Source: Pyrocephalus nanus (lineage: Eukaryota; Chordata; Aves; Passeriformes; Tyrannidae). Taken from it: a DNA stretch of 64,000 bases. Below are positions 57,001 to 64,000 of the stretch, in pieces (position 1 is the stretch's first letter; the number at the start of each line of letters is the position of its first letter). Both the position numbers and the translations under genes were made by a program. The stretch lies in contig CM076268.1 in NCBI GenBank assembly GCA_038380795.1, forward strand, positions 30,637,501 through 30,701,500. The letters are read 5' to 3'. Under the pieces are notes generated by a model, which made no database searches, was not told where the DNA came from, and saw only the letters and a program-made list of their open reading frames with translations.

Positions 57001-60000
57001 GGATAAAATCTGCAATAATAGTAACTTAAACAAAATTAATTTAAGTAACAGATAACATCTGGGGGGAAATGTAATGGTATATTGGTAAGTTATGCAAAGC
57101 TAATTTTATAATAACTACCACATCTGTGGAACTCATCTATTAGAATGCTTTACCAATCTTCTTTCCTGCCATTATCCTGTTTTAGAAATTTTCCTGTGTA
57201 CTATATTATTGTCTTTTCTCTGCCTACGTTTGTAAAAAGGCAATTTGCTAAGGGTGAACAACAAGAAAAGTATGTGGGTTTATGTGCAGAACAACACTAC
57301 ACTTTTTATACTTTGATCTCTTTATGCACACTTGTACTAGAAAGAATTCCAGAGTGGAACTGTGACAGGGGGCTGTCCATGGAGAGCAGTGTCTGCAGTT
57401 CTCAGCTGGCCTGATATAACTGGGGTGGGAAAGTGAAGGTGAGGCTGAACGAGACTTCCCAACCTCTGGTGGGTGTCAGCTCAGCCTCCAGCCTGCTCCA
57501 ACTCGCCTGGGTTCAAGTGGCCCTTTGACACCCCACCACACCCAGGAATTAGTAGGAATATTGCACTTAATTCTCCCTCCAGCTCCTTCAGAGCAGCTGA
57601 CACTGATATGCCAGCTACATTTGTGCAACTGCTTCACAATTCCTTTGTGTCTGAATTCCCGTGGACCCACCGGACCACAGTGTGCAGGAAAATATCGCCA
57701 ATTAATTTTAAGGCATTATCATCTTGCCAAACTGTTTCTCACATTTCGATAGTTATATTGATTCAAGGGGACACTTTGAGTAATACATCTTTGTCATAGT
57801 GAATAATGCTCACATAATGACAAATCTTCAGGAATTGAAAAAAGGAGGATGAAGTTTTTAATGTAGGTCAGTGGAAGTAATTCACCATAAATTTACTCAG
57901 ACTTCAGAAACCAGCAGCATTTTTTTAAAGCCACTGTAACTGTATAAAACTTACTGTGTCTCCTTCTCTGTTTTTAAATAGATTTTACTACAGAGCCATT
58001 GGTGCTATTAAACATGAGGTTTTGTTCAAAGGAAGCACAAAGACTTAATTGTGTTTTTTAAAGGAAAGTATTGCATCAGAAGGATTCATTTAAATACGTT
58101 TGTTGGCTTCGGGCTCTCACCACAATTCATTCGTTCTAATTTTCCCCTGGACTTGTTAAGGACACAATGTATAGGAAGGAGCAATGCAGAATGGCATTTT
58201 TAGGTCACTATATTTTGGCTGTAAACTGTAGTGCTGCTCATAAACTTGTTATTACTAAACAAAATGCTTCATATTCTACATTGAAGTTGCACAGTCTTTT
58301 AAAAAAACTTTTGGCTGAATGTTGGGACTATTATGGCTCATTAAAGAGACTAGTTCTGCTGTAATTTAGTTATTTCTTAATGATCCAAGGGTTATTATTA
58401 GACATGGAACAGATGAGTAAAGAATGGCTCTCTGTAAAAAGACGCAGTGAAGTAAAAATATTATTCTAAAAAAATAGAAAATCTAATCCATGCTACAAAA
58501 ACGTATTTGATCAGCTTGGAACTGATTCTAAAAACCAGGTCTCTTTCTTTTTTTTTTTTTTTTTTTTTTTTTTTGAAATTTGGACCAGAGGGAATAAACA
58601 GAATAATGATTTAGTCTAAATTAAGAAAATATTTTGAGTGAATAGGTAACTAACTAACCAAAAAATACTGCTTTAAGGAAGCAGAAACTAATTGTGAATT
58701 CTGATCCAGTTCAGCTAATATTTTAATAAGAAAATATAAGGTAAGAAATCAGAGAAAATGAATATAGCTACTAAATCAAAAAGCTCTAGTTTAAAAAAAA
58801 TAGAAATTGAAAACAAAGCATCTTTTTATTTTAGCAAAAATACAGTTTAGCTCAGCTTTTTCATTTTGATGCAAAACCCAAACTTTCTGGCTATCCTTTT
58901 TGTGGGCACTAATACAGTGCTGAAAATTTGAATTACAAGCAGTGGAGGAAAATGCCTCTATAAATCTATTTTTCTCCTCACTTATTATCTGCAAATATTT
59001 CTGTCAGTCTTTTGGGTTCTTATAAACATGGGCTGATACTGTCTGCCTTTTTTATCAAGCTCACACATGACAGGGAATCTTGAAGATAGTAACAGTGTCC
59101 AAACAGAAGGTCTGAAAAGCTTTTAGGACCACAAAAGAGATTTTTAATGTAATAAAGTGGCTGGGTCTCACTTTTTATTTTCAATTTTTGCTGTCACTTC
59201 TGTAGATGTATAGAATCTTTAATATTTTCAGCATGTGTAGCTGTATCAAGTAACTAAATAAACCAAATATCAACCTAGCCATGATTTCAAAAGCATGAGG
59301 AAATTAATTTATGGGAGCTGCAATTACCCTGATGTGAATTAATGTCGTTTACTTACACCATCCAAGCAAAATCCTGTTTGTAATCGCTGACTCAGAACTG
59401 GAACATCTGCCTTGTATTCTCGATGGGCACTTCCCCTTGCAGAGGCCCCAAACACACAATTTCAGTGTTATACCCTGTTCCTTGCTTGTTCAGAAATGCC
59501 TTTTTTCGCCCTATTTGGCACATATGTTCTCTGTCATCCTTTTTTTTTTTTTTTAAATAGGACACAGAACCTTGTCCCTTTAGAGGACACAGGGCTGCCT
59601 TCTGCATCATTCCTGAGAACCTGAGTGTGCACTAGGTTCTTCATCCAGCTGCTGTGAGGGGGAAAAGCCATCGTCTCTGAGCTTTGCTGGAGCTGCAGCT
59701 CACACCCCAGCACAGCACCAGGGAGGGTCCCATGTTCACAGCAAAGGAGCCAGTCGATGAAGCAGCAAAACTCAGACCATTAGCGACTCTTAAATTATAG
59801 TCACATATAAAAATGTTATTCTTAGGGTCTTATTTGATGCACTGTCACTACAACTTTACTCCAGCTGACTACCTTGGCACGGCCCTGCAGTTCCAAACTG
59901 CAGCAAGATCCCTGTTCAGAGGTGACAAATTTGCACTGGGGAGACAGCACGTTACCTAAGCACAGTGTTTTCTAAACGTAATTATCCACATGAGTAAGAA

Positions 60001-63000
60001 GCTGCAGTGTTATGAAATTATGAAAATCATCTGTTCTTTCCAAGTATTATAAAGAGGGCCCCTGGAGAGGCAGCTAGAAATTAAAGCTGATCTATAATCA
60101 TTTTCACAATGCTTTCCAGTCCTGAGCACCTGGATAGTAACAGAAAAGGTATTGTTTTTTGTTGTTTGCCAGCCATTTCATTTCCATTTAAAAAAAATCT
60201 GCAAGAAACCTCTGAGTAATGATTAAACCTGGATAACTCTTTTTATTTTTTCTTTTTTTTTTTCTAGCACCAGCAGGATGTGATTGAACTTGACCAACCT
60301 GCACTTCCCTCCTCAGCTGCAGCGACAGAATCTCAGGTATGGACTTTTGTTCCTTTTAATTTATTGTAGGGTTTTTGTGAGCTATTTTCCTATGAATTCC
60401 CATTGGAGCCCAGTCACTGATGACATTTATTCCCCAGAATATAACATGCATTCTCTTCTTAGATTGAATGAAATTACTTTTAATGCATTAATCAGTCAGC
60501 TGAGGACTTTTATTTGAGTCTGGGCCCCTTGTAACTTCATCGCCTCAGGACCTCTCTGCCAACCTGGGCCGTGCAAGACAAACACTGCTGGTCCCTGTCA
60601 GGGCAGCACTTCCCCAGATCAGCTCCATGTATTGTTGCATTCCTTTGGCTGGTGCTGTTTGGTCTCGTGGAGGGCAGGATGATGTTCTAACTCGTGTGTT
60701 TCTTGGTGGTGGTCGCTGCCAGGGGTCTGATCAGGAGGATTACCTGGAGGAGTCCTCCGAGGCAGATGCTGTGGCTGGTGTCACTGCTGAAGATCAGAAG
60801 TCTGCAGAGTGTGAAATCCCAAATGAAATTATTGGCAACCTTGAGGTACTATTACTAGAAAGCTATTCACTAATTCTGTCTATGGTTAATTAGCTAGCTC
60901 AGCCTTAATGAATATAAACTGTATTTGTGCTAAAGCTGGCAAAAAGCACATCCATATGCTGTAAAAATGTGAATTAGCCTCTATAAATAACTCCTAGTTT
61001 AGTCAGCTTACATGTGATAAGGTAAAAAATATTCAGTAATATAACAACATATATCTTCAGCATTACTATGTGTCAAGAAACACGGGCCAAATCCTGCTCT
61101 CAGTGATGTCAGTGATAAAATTCCTTCTCAGGGGTTCAGGACCAGCTGCTGTGATGGAGTACATGCAATGTGTGCTTAATATAAATTGTTTGATGCATCT
61201 GTGTTACACGTCCTTCAGTCTGTGTAAGAAATAACAGGTTTATGCCAATTTGAGGCTTTGTTTGGTCGCTGCGTGACTGTCCGAGAGCTGCCTCAATGGA
61301 ACACATCAGGTGTCAGTATGGGGGCTACAGACACTGAGGGGTCCCTGATTTCTTTCTGTGGGGTTCAGGAAAGGAAAGGAAGCTATTGACACTGGACTTA
61401 AATAAGAAATTATTGAAAACAAACCAGCTAGAACAGAATTCCACCAAGGAACTGCTGGAATTTGGTCTTATTTGCAAGAACCAGGTGGCACTTTGAACTT
61501 TAGATACAGCACATTAGACACTATTGACCAAGCAGCACTTTAATAAATATCTAATATTATCTGTGATGTTGATAAATTCTTTTACATGGACTACACATGA
61601 ATGGAGAATATAAATTAGAATAATAATGCCATCATTGGATCTATATATTTGATTTCATACTCCATTTCAACATGTCTTTAGAAACAGGAGGGAATCCCTG
61701 GCCTATGTTGTCTTATTCCTGTCCCTAACTGTAGAAAAAAAAATAAAATCCTGTTTTTCACTAGACCTTGATGCCATCAGTGTCAGTGCTAAGAGTTTTT
61801 TCTTTACAAAAACTGCACAGATGAGAGAAAGACTTTATTTTTAATTCTTTTGCAACTCTGGGTGTATACACAGAGAATGATTTCCCTTCAGTTTTTAAGT
61901 CTTTCACAAGTATATCTTTTTCCCCTGTTTTCTCAGTTTCTTGACCTTAGAAGTCATCTTATAATGAGATTTTTACCTGATTCATGATCAAACTCATACC
62001 ATTTTTTTGTTATGTGTGGACTGTGATTTCACAATCTGCATTGTGTCTTAACACATGCATTAACAAGGCAGCTGTTGCTCTAATCGATGCTAGAAAATAA
62101 CTTTTATTGGGATATCACTCAGTGGTCTCAGCAGTAGCCATAGTGAAGGAGGATAGAAGAGGATTAGCCTAAGGGCCATTGTTCCACAGCAAAACAACTG
62201 AATATACACACCTAATGTGAAGGGGTGAGGACTTTTTGGTGATACTTGAGGCTGGATTGACTGTAGTGACAGTCATCTGGAAAGGTACAAAAGTGGGAGA
62301 GAAATTCCAGCCTTTTTGTTCCCATCTGAGCTACTGAGAACTCTGAAAACATTTTAGCTGTGGCTATCCACTGATTGCAGAATAGCACTGGTAGGGATTT
62401 CTAGGACTGACAAGACACAAAGTCCTTAAATGTCATGTGTTCCTGGGACAAACCCATTTGCTTTATCAAAATTGCCTGAATTCCATTAAGAATGCAACTC
62501 TGAGTTTTGGGATAGTTTATGCAGAGTTTGTAAAGGACCTCTGAGCCTGTTCCACTTGATAGAGCAAAACTTTGTGACTCTTAAAGTCATTGCACTTCTT
62601 CTGTCTCTTGTATTTTTGGAGTAGTGACTGCTGTTATTGCGAAATATATGTAAATTACCTATAAACCCCCAGTATTTGTGACCCTTTATCCAGTGATCCC
62701 ACATTTCCAAATGCTGTAGAATCAGAGATTTCTACACATTATCACTGCCAAAGATTTTACTAAAATATGTCCCAACCCTTGTACCTTCCCCACAAATGCT
62801 GCATTCCAAATTAAATGCTCAGTGTCTACAGCAGTCTGGATTTCCAGAATGAGATACACATTCATAATTGTGCTGGTAATTAAGACAGACAAGCAGCATC
62901 ACAGAAGTATGTTTTTTTTATTGTTCATTTTCAGTAATGCTTTCTAATTCCAGCAATGTTTCAATAAAGCACATTACACTAGAGAACAAACATCTGCAGC

Positions 63001-63405
63001 AAAGGAAAACAGTGGCAACAACCAAATCCCAAAGCAATTTTTCTGATTTGGTGTCTACTGGTAAAGGCTGTCTGAGAATACAGGCAAATTATCCTGTCTC
63101 CCAAGACAAGGTTACGTGAGGAATGGCTGTCCCAGATCACTTCCTGCTGATGGCAGCCATGCCACACGTCGGAATTGTGCACGGCACTATGATAACGTGT
63201 TATCACGTAAGTCCAGGCTGGAACACCGTTATGTCTGCAAAACAGGAAGGTGTGTAGGATAATGTCTGCCTTGCTGCACTACAGTGTGTCAAAACCACAA
63301 AGACAATGTGCAGCCCAAGATAGCTCCATCATAACCACTTCTTTCTTCTGATTTTCTTTGCAGGCAGACATAAATGAAAAGCTGCAAATGCAGGAAGAAG
63401 CTTAG
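11502..63405 (+). CDS. CABCOCO1: CABCOCO1-like ciliary CLAMP-domain protein (8 exons)
   Basis: Joining 11502-11519, 18855-19207, 22115-22284, 25386-25530, 29611-29680, 60268-60336, 60723-60845 and 63364-63405 gives 990 nt, or 329 residues and a stop. All borders are GT-AG and the phases match (0, 2, 1, 2, 0, 0, 0). Residues 7-96 are an acidic tandem repeat. Residues ~125-245 (LLEEFLNFTRL through FYRVYELLF) are helical and resemble the CLAMP / flagellar C1a-32 family, which contains CABCOCO1 and the paralog CFAP119. The tail is Glu-rich and compatible with a short coiled coil. Known family role: axoneme or sperm-flagellum associated, calcium binding. The name is inferred from remembered features such as the pattern AIIDYFIN..LFKFYRVYELLF. 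CFAP119 is the main alternative but fits less well. Only the spliced model is claimed; other isoforms or missed small exons are possible. Confidence 0.72.
11600..11970 (+). mobile_element. CR1 LINE 3' end (avian non-LTR retrotransposon)
   Basis: Sense-orientation CR1 tail. It holds the typical blocks 'GAAGTTCCACCT', 'GAGGAAGAACTTCTG', 'GGGTGGCAGAGCACTGGAAC', 'AGGCTGCCCAGGGAGGTTG' and 'CAGAGGTCCCTTCCAACCC', and ends in the CR1-type ATTCTGTGATTCCGTG. It is 5' truncated and has an internal deletion after the 'GAGAAGGCTGGATG' segment. Low apparent decay suggests a fairly young copy. It lies about 80 nt inside intron 1, in the gene's sense direction. Confidence 0.94.
11981..12036. repeat. (TA)n / (TG)n microsatellite
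   Basis: TA repeats with a short TG-rich interruption, directly after the CR1 3' end. Probably length-variable. Confidence 0.9.
12060..12740 (+). mobile_element. Songbird-type interspersed repeat, probably LTR/ERV-derived
   Basis: The segment contains strings I recognise from many songbird loci: 'GGTGCTCCAGGCGCTGG', 'CAGAGATTCCCCTGCAGCC', 'GGAGGACTGTCCCCCATGGG', 'TTTTTATTTCTTATTATCC', and a late block with CTCTCCCCTGTTCAGCTGAG and GGTGGGCATCTGGCATCCAG. An AATAAA lies at 12555-12560. Assignment to an endogenous retrovirus class is from memory and uncertain. The open frame at 12205-12465 is repeat-derived, with no domain I recognise. Borders are approximate. Confidence 0.55.
12741..18854 (+). 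other. Remainder of intron 1
   Basis: AT-rich intron with T-runs near 12931-12942 and 12961-12977. An AT-rich block lies at about 16095-16160. An old antisense CR1 piece (17555-18045) is listed separately. No additional exon with matching phases was found. Confidence 0.6.
17555..18045 (-). mobile_element. Old CR1-family LINE fragment, antisense
   Basis: Read on the + strand it follows the antisense CR1 order: GGCCAGGGCTTTGTCCAG, a 'GCCTTGAGAGTCTGCAAGG' block, 'GAGATTCCTTCACCTTTCTG', 'TCCACAGTGAAATATTTTTC', then 'CCTTGTTCCCCTGCC'. It is strongly diverged, consistent with an ancient amniote CR1. The open frame 17714-18040 lies within it and is not a gene. Confidence 0.72.
18855..19124 (+). repeat. 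33-bp coding minisatellite (8 units)
   Basis: Units start at 18855, 18888, 18921, 18954, 18987 and 19020 (33 bp each) and at 19053 and 19089 (36 bp each). Units 3 and 6 encode the same residues, as do 4 and 5, and 7 and 8, pointing to recent slippage or unequal exchange. All length changes are multiples of three, so the frame is kept. Confidence 0.92.
18855..19207 (+). CDS. CABCOCO1: CABCOCO1-like exon 2, acidic tandem-repeat exon (residues 7-124)
   Basis: Acceptor TTTGTAG|GAAGAAG and donor GAAAA|GTAAGT; enters in phase 0 and leaves in phase 2. It encodes eight imperfect repeats: six of 11 residues (for example REDQDQDAMGG) and two of 12 (DEEDQDQGAVGG), over residues 7-96. A non-repetitive stretch follows, with QEEKANKPFLSLSQITALLE leading into the conserved domain. 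The repeat block is extremely Asp/Glu/Gln/Gly rich and probably disordered. Antisense frames over it are by-products of the 33-bp period. Confidence 0.8.
19212..19225 (+). promoter_or_regulatory. X-box-like RFX motif at the start of intron 2
   Basis: GTTGCAATGGCAAC overlaps the end of the exon 2 splice donor. It differs at one position from the palindromic RFX X-box GTTGCCATGGCAAC. RFX factors control many ciliary genes, so the match is contextually attractive, but its intronic position makes function uncertain. Confidence 0.35.
19226..22114 (+). other. Intron 2
   Basis: AT-rich intron of about 2.9 kb. It ends in a strong pyrimidine tract and TTAG acceptor before exon 3. No repeat family or additional exon recognised. 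Confidence 0.6.
22115..22284 (+). CDS. CABCOCO1: CABCOCO1-like exon 3, first half of CLAMP-like domain (residues 124-181)
   Basis: Acceptor TTTTTTTAG|ACTG and donor AGTG|GTAAGT; phase 2 in, phase 1 out. It encodes LLEEFLNFTRLKTSW, then KAVLIDYYSAGFLWAKEMNF and LIQLSGFMELLNFVLGNIS. The aromatic/hydrophobic helical pattern (DYY..GFLWA, then a Phe-Met-rich helix) is what I associate with the CLAMP family. This is the most convincing exon. Confidence 0.88.
22285..25385 (+). other. Intron 3
   Basis: About 3.1 kb. Contains the MIR fragment and an A11 run followed closely by a T23 run (23534-23579) that could fold back. No other gene evidence. Confidence 0.6.
22601..22690 (+). mobile_element. MIR-type SINE fragment
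   Basis: Retains the MIR core order: 'GAGCAAGGAGCTCCTAAATT', 'TCAGTGACTGACTCACTGTA', and 'CCTTGGGCACATTTCTCTG'. Diverged and truncated, as expected for this ancient amniote SINE. Confidence 0.72.
25386..25530 (+). CDS. CABCOCO1: CABCOCO1-like exon 4 (residues 181-229)
   Basis: Acceptor TTTTGCAG|ACAAAC and donor AACAG|GTATTT; phase 1 in, phase 2 out. Encodes DKHMTLGDNLKELERAMAEI, an acidic linker (GETDSEQGGD), then LNFFSIEQGKAIIDYFIN. The FSIEQ..AIIDY pattern continues the CLAMP-like domain and runs directly into exon 5. Confidence 0.87.
25531..29610 (+). other. Intron 4
   Basis: About 4.1 kb of AT-rich sequence with a T-run at about 27481-27499. Open frames up to 134 codons at 28271-28675 (- strand) have no recognisable domain and no splice partners. 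No repeat family identified. Confidence 0.55.
29611..29680 (+). CDS. CABCOCO1: CABCOCO1-like exon 5, end of CLAMP-like domain (residues 229-252)
   Basis: Acceptor TTTTTCAG|CTTATT and strong donor GATGAG|GTGAGT; phase 2 in, phase 0 out. Encodes LFKFYRVYELLFHGPRGLEL and SDE. Joined to exon 4 it gives the characteristic YFIN..LFKFYRVYELLF signature, comparable to the YF.HF.LYKY segment of CFAP119 relatives. Confidence 0.86.
34175..34980 (-). mobile_element. Ancient CR1/L3-like LINE remnant, antisense
   Basis: On the + strand it begins with 'ATAGGACTGGAAGGGATG', the usual first block of antisense CR1/L3 copies. It then continues in the expected order with 'AGAAAGCTGCCCTGGTGCC', a 'GCCTTCATTTAGCTAGACTA' block, and 'AGTCATCCTGTTGGCC'. 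Heavily decayed; borders are approximate. Confidence 0.55.
37197..37424. repeat. A/C-only low-complexity tract
   Basis: About 230 bases of mixed (A)nC(1-3) units that are almost free of G and nearly free of T on the + strand. It keeps frames open on both strands, giving Lys/Asn/Pro-rich or Phe/Leu/Gly-rich artefact proteins. Confidence 0.92.
37572..37611. repeat. 12-bp perfect inverted repeat with internal GGTACC copies
   Basis: CCAGCAGGTACC at 37572-37583 and its exact reverse complement at 37600-37611 flank a 16-nt spacer that itself contains GGTACC and two ATTTT blocks. Confidence 0.9.
40782..40850. repeat. T/G-rich low-complexity tract
   Basis: T-runs broken by single or double G, the strand-reversed counterpart in composition of the A/C tract at 37.2 kb. 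Confidence 0.88.
40893..40980 (+). repeat. Dispersed repeat copy A
   Basis: Shares about 85 bp, including CACCTGAGGTACCACAGTG and GGAAACACACA, with 44681-44767 in the same orientation. Family not recognised. Confidence 0.75.
44681..44767 (+). repeat. Dispersed repeat copy B
   Basis: Second copy of the segment at 40893-40980, 3.8 kb downstream, with several substitutions and small indels. Flanks are unrelated. Confidence 0.75.
47887..47905 (+). promoter_or_regulatory. ZNF143 (Staf) / THAP11-type binding motif
   Basis: ACTACAATTCCCGGAATGC closely matches the known long motif ACTACAATTCCCAGAATGC. Such sites occur in promoters and at chromatin-loop anchors, and also within some old transposons. 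Here it is deep in intron 5. Confidence 0.55.
47937..47984. repeat. 16-bp perfect inverted repeat (hairpin)
   Basis: AAAGTCATAATCCATC at 47937-47952 and its exact reverse complement at 47969-47984, with a 16-nt spacer. Weaker pairing (TGACAT with ATGTCA) lies outside the arms. It could be a small palindromic transposon remnant or a transcribed hairpin. Confidence 0.88.
49797..49957. repeat. About 160-bp imperfect inverted repeat, MITE-like
   Basis: Arms match over about 35 bp each: GTTG at the outer ends, a 13-bp identical core GGGAAGCAGACAG (49805-49817, with its complement at 49933-49945), and an identical CTTTGATC. Nested inside the right arm is a perfect 9-bp palindrome (49900-49908 with 49913-49921, 4-nt loop). 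No transposase is encoded. Confidence 0.72.
58548..58574. repeat. T homopolymer tract
   Basis: Uninterrupted run of about 27 T in intron 5; no adjoining element recognised. Confidence 0.88.
60268..60336 (+). CDS. CABCOCO1: CABCOCO1-like exon 6 (residues 253-275)
   Basis: Strong acceptor with a long T tract (TTTTTCTAG|CACCAG) and donor TCTCAG|GTATGG; phase 0 on both sides, 23 codons. Encodes HQQDVIELDQPALPSSAAAT then ESQ. Low-complexity, probably flexible linker after the domain. Confidence 0.75.
60337..60722 (+). other. Intron 6
   Basis: Short intron (386 nt) with no other feature. The acceptor ends GCTGCCAG with a weak pyrimidine tract. Confidence 0.7.
60723..60845 (+). CDS. CABCOCO1: CABCOCO1-like exon 7, acidic (residues 276-316)
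   Basis: Phase 0 on both sides, 41 codons, donor GAG|GTACTA. Encodes GSDQEDYLEESSEADAVAGV, then TAEDQKSAECEIPNEIIGNL and E. Very rich in Glu/Asp. The frame continues past the donor but stops within 16 codons, so splicing here is the simpler reading. Confidence 0.75.
60846..63363 (+). other. Intron 7
   Basis: About 2.5 kb, AT-rich, ending in TTTCTTTGCAG. A short imperfect palindrome GATAAC/GTTATC lies at about 63191-63204. No other gene evidence. Confidence 0.6.
63364..63405 (+). CDS. CABCOCO1: CABCOCO1-like exon 8, terminal coding part (residues 317-329)
   Basis: Good acceptor TTTCTTTGCAG|GCAGAC, phase 0. Encodes ADINEKLQMQEEA, an amphipathic coiled-coil-like start, then TAG at 63403-63405. 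Beyond the stop the same frame reads RAEKLKTPKKPDKK to a possible donor after 63448. The stop may therefore be a lineage-specific truncation or an assembly error rather than the ancestral end. Confidence 0.68.
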   Translation, partial: ADINEKLQMQEEA

Positions 63406-64000
63406 AGAGCAGAAAAATTAAAAACTCCTAAAAAGCCAGATAAGAAAGGTGATGCTGGATTTCACAGGAATGGGGCAGTAGGGGATGGCACACACAGAGC
63501 TGGCTCCATGCCTAAACATAATTATTTCTGTATAAAGGAAAGTGATTCTGTTAACATTTACCTAGAAGTAGTTCATCCCAGTTCCTCAAATTCACTGTGT
63601 TCTGCCAGCGTTGTTGTTTAGTTTAGGCTTAAGTTGAAGATTATAAACAGAAGGACACATAATTAAAACATGTCGAAGTTCAGTTTATTTCTGAATAGAA
63701 ATCCTAGCTTAAAAAAAAAAATCATTGAAGTTTCATTCTCTTTCCTTCTTCCATTTGTGAAATATTTAACAGTTTCTGCTTTACACCTATGGTTTTTTTC
63801 AGGAAATGTTGCTACAAGGAGAATACATAGAGAGGAAACATCATTTTGAGGCACTGCAGATATAATAAGGAGGGAATTCAATTAACATGTAATTACACAC
63901 TTTTCACTGTAGCTATTCGTTAATAATATGTATGTTATTTCATTTTAATTTGCTTCCTAAGCTTTAAAATACACTTAATAGCTTACACTTCTTTCTTTCT
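63406..64000 (+). other. Probable 3' UTR or last intron plus candidate exon 9
   Basis: No canonical AATAAA is seen; ATTAAA variants occur at 63417 and 63662. A second strong acceptor (GGTTTTTTTCAG) precedes 63803, from which a phase-compatible frame runs 15 codons to a TGA at 63847-63849. Whether this is a used exon depends on whether the exon 8 stop is real. Confidence 0.4.

Larger units (their letters stand above)
29681..60267 (+). other. Intron 5 (about 30.6 kb)
   Basis: By far the longest intron. Listed separately are an old antisense CR1-like piece, an A/C tract, a T/G tract, a pair of related 87-bp segments, a ZNF143-like site and three inverted repeats. A small phase-0-compatible exon-like segment at 38941-38976 has a weak donor. 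I see no independent gene; regulatory elements cannot be excluded. Confidence 0.55.

Overview
This window is vertebrate nuclear DNA, almost certainly from a bird. It has long AT-rich introns, GT-AG spliced exons, a well-preserved CR1 LINE 3' end, an old MIR-type SINE fragment, and a further interspersed repeat that I recognise from songbird genomes. There is no bacterial or viral gene organisation. Nearly all of the open frames of 60-200 codons are chance or repeat-generated.

I can support one protein gene, on the + strand from about 11.5 kb to 63.4 kb. Its eight exons (11502-11519, 18855-19207, 22115-22284, 25386-25530, 29611-29680, 60268-60336, 60723-60845, 63364-63405) have GT-AG borders, and their phases fit without a break to give a 329-residue product. 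Residues ~125-245 look like a CLAMP / C1a-32 type ciliary domain. The best match from memory is CABCOCO1 (human C10orf107), a ciliary/sperm-flagellum calcium-binding coiled-coil protein. That name rests on remembered family features, not on a search.

Layout: 1-10.9 kb is upstream DNA with no gene I can support. A CpG-rich minisatellite (10.95-11.41 kb) abuts a TATA-less CpG-island promoter with GC boxes and a G-quadruplex motif, followed by an 18-nt coding exon 1. Intron 1 begins with a CR1 copy, a (TA)n tract and the songbird-type repeat. Exon 2 carries an in-frame 33-bp coding minisatellite. Exons 3-5 encode the domain core. A 30.6-kb intron 5 holds old CR1 pieces, an A/C-only tract, several inverted repeats and a ZNF143-like site. 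Exons 6-8 encode an acidic tail.

The points most worth checking are the in-frame TAG in exon 8, which is followed by coding-like sequence and a possible exon 9; the coding repeat in exon 2; the promoter minisatellite with an 87-bp higher-order period; and two hairpin-type inverted repeats at 47.9 and 49.8 kb. I found no undescribed multi-gene system.
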